Below are positions 5,718 through 7,723 of a stretch of DNA of 7,723 bases, one piece after another; positions within the stretch are counted from its first letter, which is position 1, and each line of letters begins with the position of its first letter. The notes beneath the pieces were generated by a model. That model saw only the letters and a program-made list of their open reading frames with translations, was not told the DNA's origin and made no database searches. Made by a program: the position numbers and the translations under genes. Source of the DNA: an uncultured Eggerthellaceae bacterium. GTDB taxonomy: Bacteria > Actinomycetota > Coriobacteriia > Coriobacteriales > Eggerthellaceae. Location of the stretch: contig CAKUDT010000060.1 in NCBI GenBank assembly GCA_934645125.1, forward strand, positions 1-7,723, read 5' to 3'.

Positions 5718-5948
5718 TTATCGCTGTTCCAGGTACGCGATGATCTCGTCGTTGCCCTGAATGAGCTGGCCCGCATCGTACAGGTACGGAATAAAATTCG
5801 CGTCGCCACCCAAGGCAAGCAACTCTTCGTAAGGTGCCACTTGCTCAACATCGCGTTTATCCAGCTCAATACCCTTCTCGTTGGCGTAATTCACCACAAC
5901 CGAACACGTTGCGCACGGTGCCCAGTAATACAGAATCGGTGCAGCCAT
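5718..5948 (-). CDS. Glutaredoxin-like thioredoxin-fold protein
   Basis: A 76-residue protein with the minimal glutaredoxin fold. Strand ILYYWAP leads into the redox motif C12-A-T-C15. A helix VVVNYANEKG follows, then strand ELDKRDVE, the cis-proline loop NFIPYLYD (P54), and a closing segment LIQGNDEIIAYLEQR typical of glutaredoxins and GST N-terminal domains. It should be a small cytoplasmic disulfide reductant; both active-site cysteines are present, so dithiol chemistry is possible. The reductant and target are unknown. On the minus strand an AAAGGAGG site lies about 11 bp before the ATG, slightly long spacing. It is divergent from the GntR operon, with 224 bp between the start codons. Confidence 0.75.
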   Translation of the reverse strand: MAAPILYYWAPCATCSVVVNYANEKGIELDKRDVEQVAPYEELLALGGDANFIPYLYDAGQLIQGNDEIIAYLEQR

Positions 5949-6010
5949 ACCTATCAGCGCCTCCTTTTATTCACAGAATCAATCGCAATCCTTGAATCAA
6001 AGCCAAGAAT

Positions 6011-6035
6011 CGCCGTATGACACGAGTATACGGCG
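6011..6035. promoter_or_regulatory. 8-bp inverted repeat upstream of the glutaredoxin-like gene, over a possible leftward -10
   Basis: CGCCGTAT (6011-6018) and ATACGGCG (6028-6035) are perfect reverse complements with a 9-bp spacer. On the minus strand TATACT (plus 6025-6030) is a good -10 candidate for the leftward gene, about 80 bp from its ATG, but the -35 position (about 6048-6053) is poor. An operator for that gene is an inference. Confidence 0.35.
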
Positions 6036-6084
6036 CAAACGCCTTTGCGGCTTTCAGAATCGCGTTATCGCGCTCTTTCACCTC

Positions 6085-6112
6085 TTGACAGGTTACTACG
6101 GCTCTGTATAAA
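6085..6112 (+). promoter_or_regulatory. Promoter of the gntR-ABC operon
   Basis: A perfect -35 TTGACA (6085-6090) and a -10 TATAAA (6107-6112) are separated by 16 bp. Transcription should start near 6119, leaving a leader of roughly 55 nt before the gntR ATG. Confidence 0.8.
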
Positions 6113-6147
6113 CTGTATTGGCATGCATAGTACAGTTAATACAGAGC
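6101..6147. promoter_or_regulatory. Long palindromic operator, probably bound by the GntR repressor itself
   Basis: GCTCTGTATAAACTGTA (6101-6117) and TACAGTTAATACAGAGC (6131-6147) are inverted copies with one mismatch in 17 bp, separated by 13 bp. The left arm contains the -10 box and the right arm lies just past the predicted start, so binding would block transcription. The position 25 bp upstream of gntR suggests autoregulation, the usual arrangement for YtrA-type regulators. Confidence 0.8.
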
Positions 6148-6172
6148 AAACACCGAAAGGAGGTCTTGCCCC

Positions 6173-6538
6173 ATGATTGCCGTTGATTACCGCGACCAAC
6201 GACCGCTATATGAGCAGGTGCGCGATGCGTATCGACGCCAAATCCTTGCCGGCCTGCTTGAACCAGGCACCGAAATGCCTTCGGTACGCAGCTTAGCCGC
6301 GCAGCTTTCCGTAAACCCCAACACCATTCAACGCGCCTATCATGCGCTTGAAGCAGATGGCTGCATCTGCTCTGTCAAAGGCAAGGGCAGCTTCGTGTCG
6401 TACAACCCCGAAGCGTCTCAAGCACGAAAAAACGAACTTCTTGCCGCTTTCGACGAAGCCATGCAGGAACTTCTCTCGATAGGGGTAGATCCCGAATCTT
6501 TAATTGAACGCATAAACGGAGGTGGAAACCGTGACTGA
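6173..6538 (+). CDS. GntR-family transcriptional regulator, YtrA subfamily
   Basis: A 121-residue DNA-binding repressor. Residues about 10-75 form the GntR winged helix: PLYEQVRDAYRRQILAGLL, then PSVRSLAAQLSVNPNTIQRA (recognition helix) and the wing KGKGSFVSY. Only about 45 mostly helical residues follow, the short dimerisation tail that defines the YtrA subfamily. There is no large ligand-binding domain of the FadR or HutC type. An AAAGGAGG site (6157-6164) precedes the ATG by 8 bp. The gene overlaps the ABC ATPase by 8 bp, and a TTGACA/TATAAA promoter with a long palindrome lies immediately upstream. The expected role is repression of its own ABC operon, with release by an unknown signal, often cell-wall-active peptides in related systems. 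Confidence 0.92.
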   Translation: MIAVDYRDQRPLYEQVRDAYRRQILAGLLEPGTEMPSVRSLAAQLSVNPNTIQRAYHALEADGCICSVKGKGSFVSYNPEASQARKNELLAAFDEAMQELLSIGVDPESLIERINGGGNRD

Positions 6539-7433
6539 ATTCGCCGTACAAACGCTTCACTTAACGAAGCGATTCGATGATTTCGTTGCGCTGAACAGCG
6601 TTGATATGCACGTCCCTACAGGATCGGTCTACGGACTGGTTGGGCCAAACGGCGCAGGTAAAACCACGTTACTGCAGCACATTGCAGGCATCTACCGCAA
6701 AGACAGCGGCGACGTGCTGGTACTGGGACAACCGGTGTTCGAAAACGTTGCCATCAAAGAGCGCATTGCGTTCGTGCCCAGCAGCTTCTACATTCCCGCG
6801 CGCGCCACGCTCAAAAGCCTGGTTTCTTTACACGAATCAATAACGCCTCGCTTCGATAGGGGGCGCTTCGAAACGCTGCTTGGCAACCTTAACCTGCCCC
6901 TTACCCTGCCCTTCCGCAAGTTCTCGAAAGGCATGCAAAAGCAAGCGATGCTCCTGCTGGCGCTGGCATCGCGTCCCGACGTTTTGCTGCTGGACGAGCC
7001 AATGGACGGATTGGACCCGCTGGTAAGGAAAACGGCGTGGAGTATTGTCCTGAGCGACGTTGCGGAATTCGACACCACCGTTATAGTAAGCAGTCACAAC
7101 TTGCGCGAACTCGAAGGCGTCTGCGATCACTTGGGAATCATGGCAGAAGGCCGGGTCATAAGCGAGCACGACCTGCTTTCGCTTGATGGCTCGCTGGTAA
7201 AGGTACAGCTGGCGCTGCCCGATGGCGTGGAGCTTGCGGGCGTGGACGTGCTGCACGAAAACGCCGAAGGACGCCTACGCACCCTTATCGTGCGCGGCAA
7301 TGCCGATCAAGTGCGCACGGCACTTTCCGCGCTGAACCCCGTGCTGCTTGAGATTATTCCGCTGTCCCTGGAAGAGCTGTTCCTGTATGAGTTGAACGAG
7401 GTGAGCCCCCATGTCAAGAATATCGTTTTGTAA
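6531..7433 (+). CDS. ABC transporter ATP-binding protein (YtrB/CcmA-like)
   Basis: A 300-residue nucleotide-binding subunit of a membrane ABC transporter. Walker A is GPNGAGKT (38-45), the signature is FSKGMQ (131-136) in place of LSGGQ, Walker B is VLLLDE (151-156), the D-loop GLD is at 160-162 and the switch histidine is H189. The Q-loop position reads VPSSFYIP and lacks the usual glutamine. About 90 residues after the core form the C-terminal extension common in this group. GTG 6531 is chosen because GGAGGTG (6518-6524) lies 6 bp before it; the in-frame GTG at 6522 sits inside that ribosome site. The start overlaps the end of gntR and the stop overlaps the permease start by 23 bp, which implies translational coupling. 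The substrate is unknown. Confidence 0.92.
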   Translation: MTEFAVQTLHLTKRFDDFVALNSVDMHVPTGSVYGLVGPNGAGKTTLLQHIAGIYRKDSGDVLVLGQPVFENVAIKERIAFVPSSFYIPARATLKSLVSLHESITPRFDRGRFETLLGNLNLPLTLPFRKFSKGMQKQAMLLLALASRPDVLLLDEPMDGLDPLVRKTAWSIVLSDVAEFDTTVIVSSHNLRELEGVCDHLGIMAEGRVISEHDLLSLDGSLVKVQLALPDGVELAGVDVLHENAEGRLRTLIVRGNADQVRTALSALNPVLLEIIPLSLEELFLYELNEVSPHVKNIVL

Positions 7434-7723
7434 TTTCACTTTGGCAAAAGAGCTGTTCAAGCGGAATTGGTACGTGAGCGCTCTGTACCTTTTGGGGTGG
7501 CTCCTCACGCTCGTGCCCACCATTTCTCGCATGCGCTACATCGTTTACGTGCACAGCCTGGACCCAACGAACAGCCTTTCAAGCTACCTTCCCTTATTCC
7601 TAACGTTTTCGGCGTTCTTCACGCTGGCTTACTGCGTGGTTGCTACCTGCGTGAACTGCGACTACCTGTTCAAATCGGAAGCCGCGCGGTTTTACGGAGC
7701 AGGCGCGCTGCGCAGGTCAACGC
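7411..7723 (+). CDS. ABC transporter permease, N-terminal part (runs off window)
   Basis: The frame is open from ATG 7411 to the last base, giving 104 residues. AGGTGAG (7399-7405) lies 5 bp before the ATG. The start is nested in the last 23 bp of the ATPase gene. A short cytoplasmic N-terminus (KELFKRNW) leads into a hydrophobic segment at about 22-39 (VSALYLLGWLLTLVPTIS). A second begins at about 59-81 (YLPLFLTFSAFFTLAYCVVA). The following SEAARFYGAGALRRST resembles the loop of multi-helix ABC permeases of the type paired with YtrB-like ATPases. It is the presumed membrane partner of the preceding gene; the rest lies outside the window. Confidence 0.85.
   Translation, partial: MSRISFCNFTLAKELFKRNWYVSALYLLGWLLTLVPTISRMRYIVYVHSLDPTNSLSSYLPLFLTFSAFFTLAYCVVATCVNCDYLFKSEAARFYGAGALRRST

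Noticed and set aside
5512..5760. 82-codon plus-strand frame in the intergenic region
   Set aside because: No ribosome site, composition biased to Arg/Ala/Ser, and it overlaps the end of the better-supported leftward glutaredoxin-like gene.
6522..6530. Upstream GTG as the start of the ABC ATPase
   Set aside because: This GTG lies within the GGAGGTG ribosome site that is correctly spaced for the GTG at 6531.

Overview
The window looks like a chromosomal segment of an obligately anaerobic actinobacterium of the Coriobacteriia (Eggerthellaceae-like). This is inferred from four things: moderately high G+C genes with GCC/GAC/AAC-rich codons, a molybdenum hydroxytransferase/dehydroxylase-type enzyme pair, stand-alone purine genes instead of a fused purH, and a YtrA-type GntR/ABC cassette. 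No marker gene in the window fixes the genus.

Region 1 (1-2399) holds the C-terminal 497 residues of a DMSO-reductase-family molybdopterin subunit. Two bases later comes its iron-sulfur partner, a 273-residue protein with three [4Fe-4S] clusters' worth of cysteines and a C-terminal beta-sandwich domain. Together they match the layout of pyrogallol-phloroglucinol transhydroxylase (AthL/BthL). A strong intrinsic terminator closes this unit.

Region 2 (2400-3053) has a 170-bp intergenic stretch with a near-identical 25-bp direct repeat and two short palindromes. It is followed by a monocistronic VOC (glyoxalase-fold) gene.

Region 3 (3054-5328) is a purine module. A ZTP (pfl-motif) riboswitch with its own expression-platform terminator precedes a PurO-type IMP cyclohydrolase and a stand-alone AICAR transformylase. 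These two enzymes catalyse the last two steps of IMP synthesis. The riboswitch senses the substrate-derived alarmone ZTP, so leader and genes make a coherent feedback circuit. The 3' end has an operator-like inverted repeat and a strong terminator.

Region 4 (5329-6172) holds a leftward terminator that shares its stem sequence with the purine terminator, about 230 bp of structured non-coding DNA, and a small leftward glutaredoxin-like gene. A divergent intergenic region then follows, with a well-formed promoter overlapped by a 17-bp-arm inverted repeat.

Region 5 (6173-7723) is a YtrA-subfamily GntR repressor, an ABC ATPase and the start of an ABC permease, all overlapping. They form one autoregulated operon that runs off the window end.

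The most interesting items are the transhydroxylase-like pair, the ZTP riboswitch over a split and mixed-ancestry purine pair, the paired hairpins at 5285-5490, and the operator over the gntR promoter.
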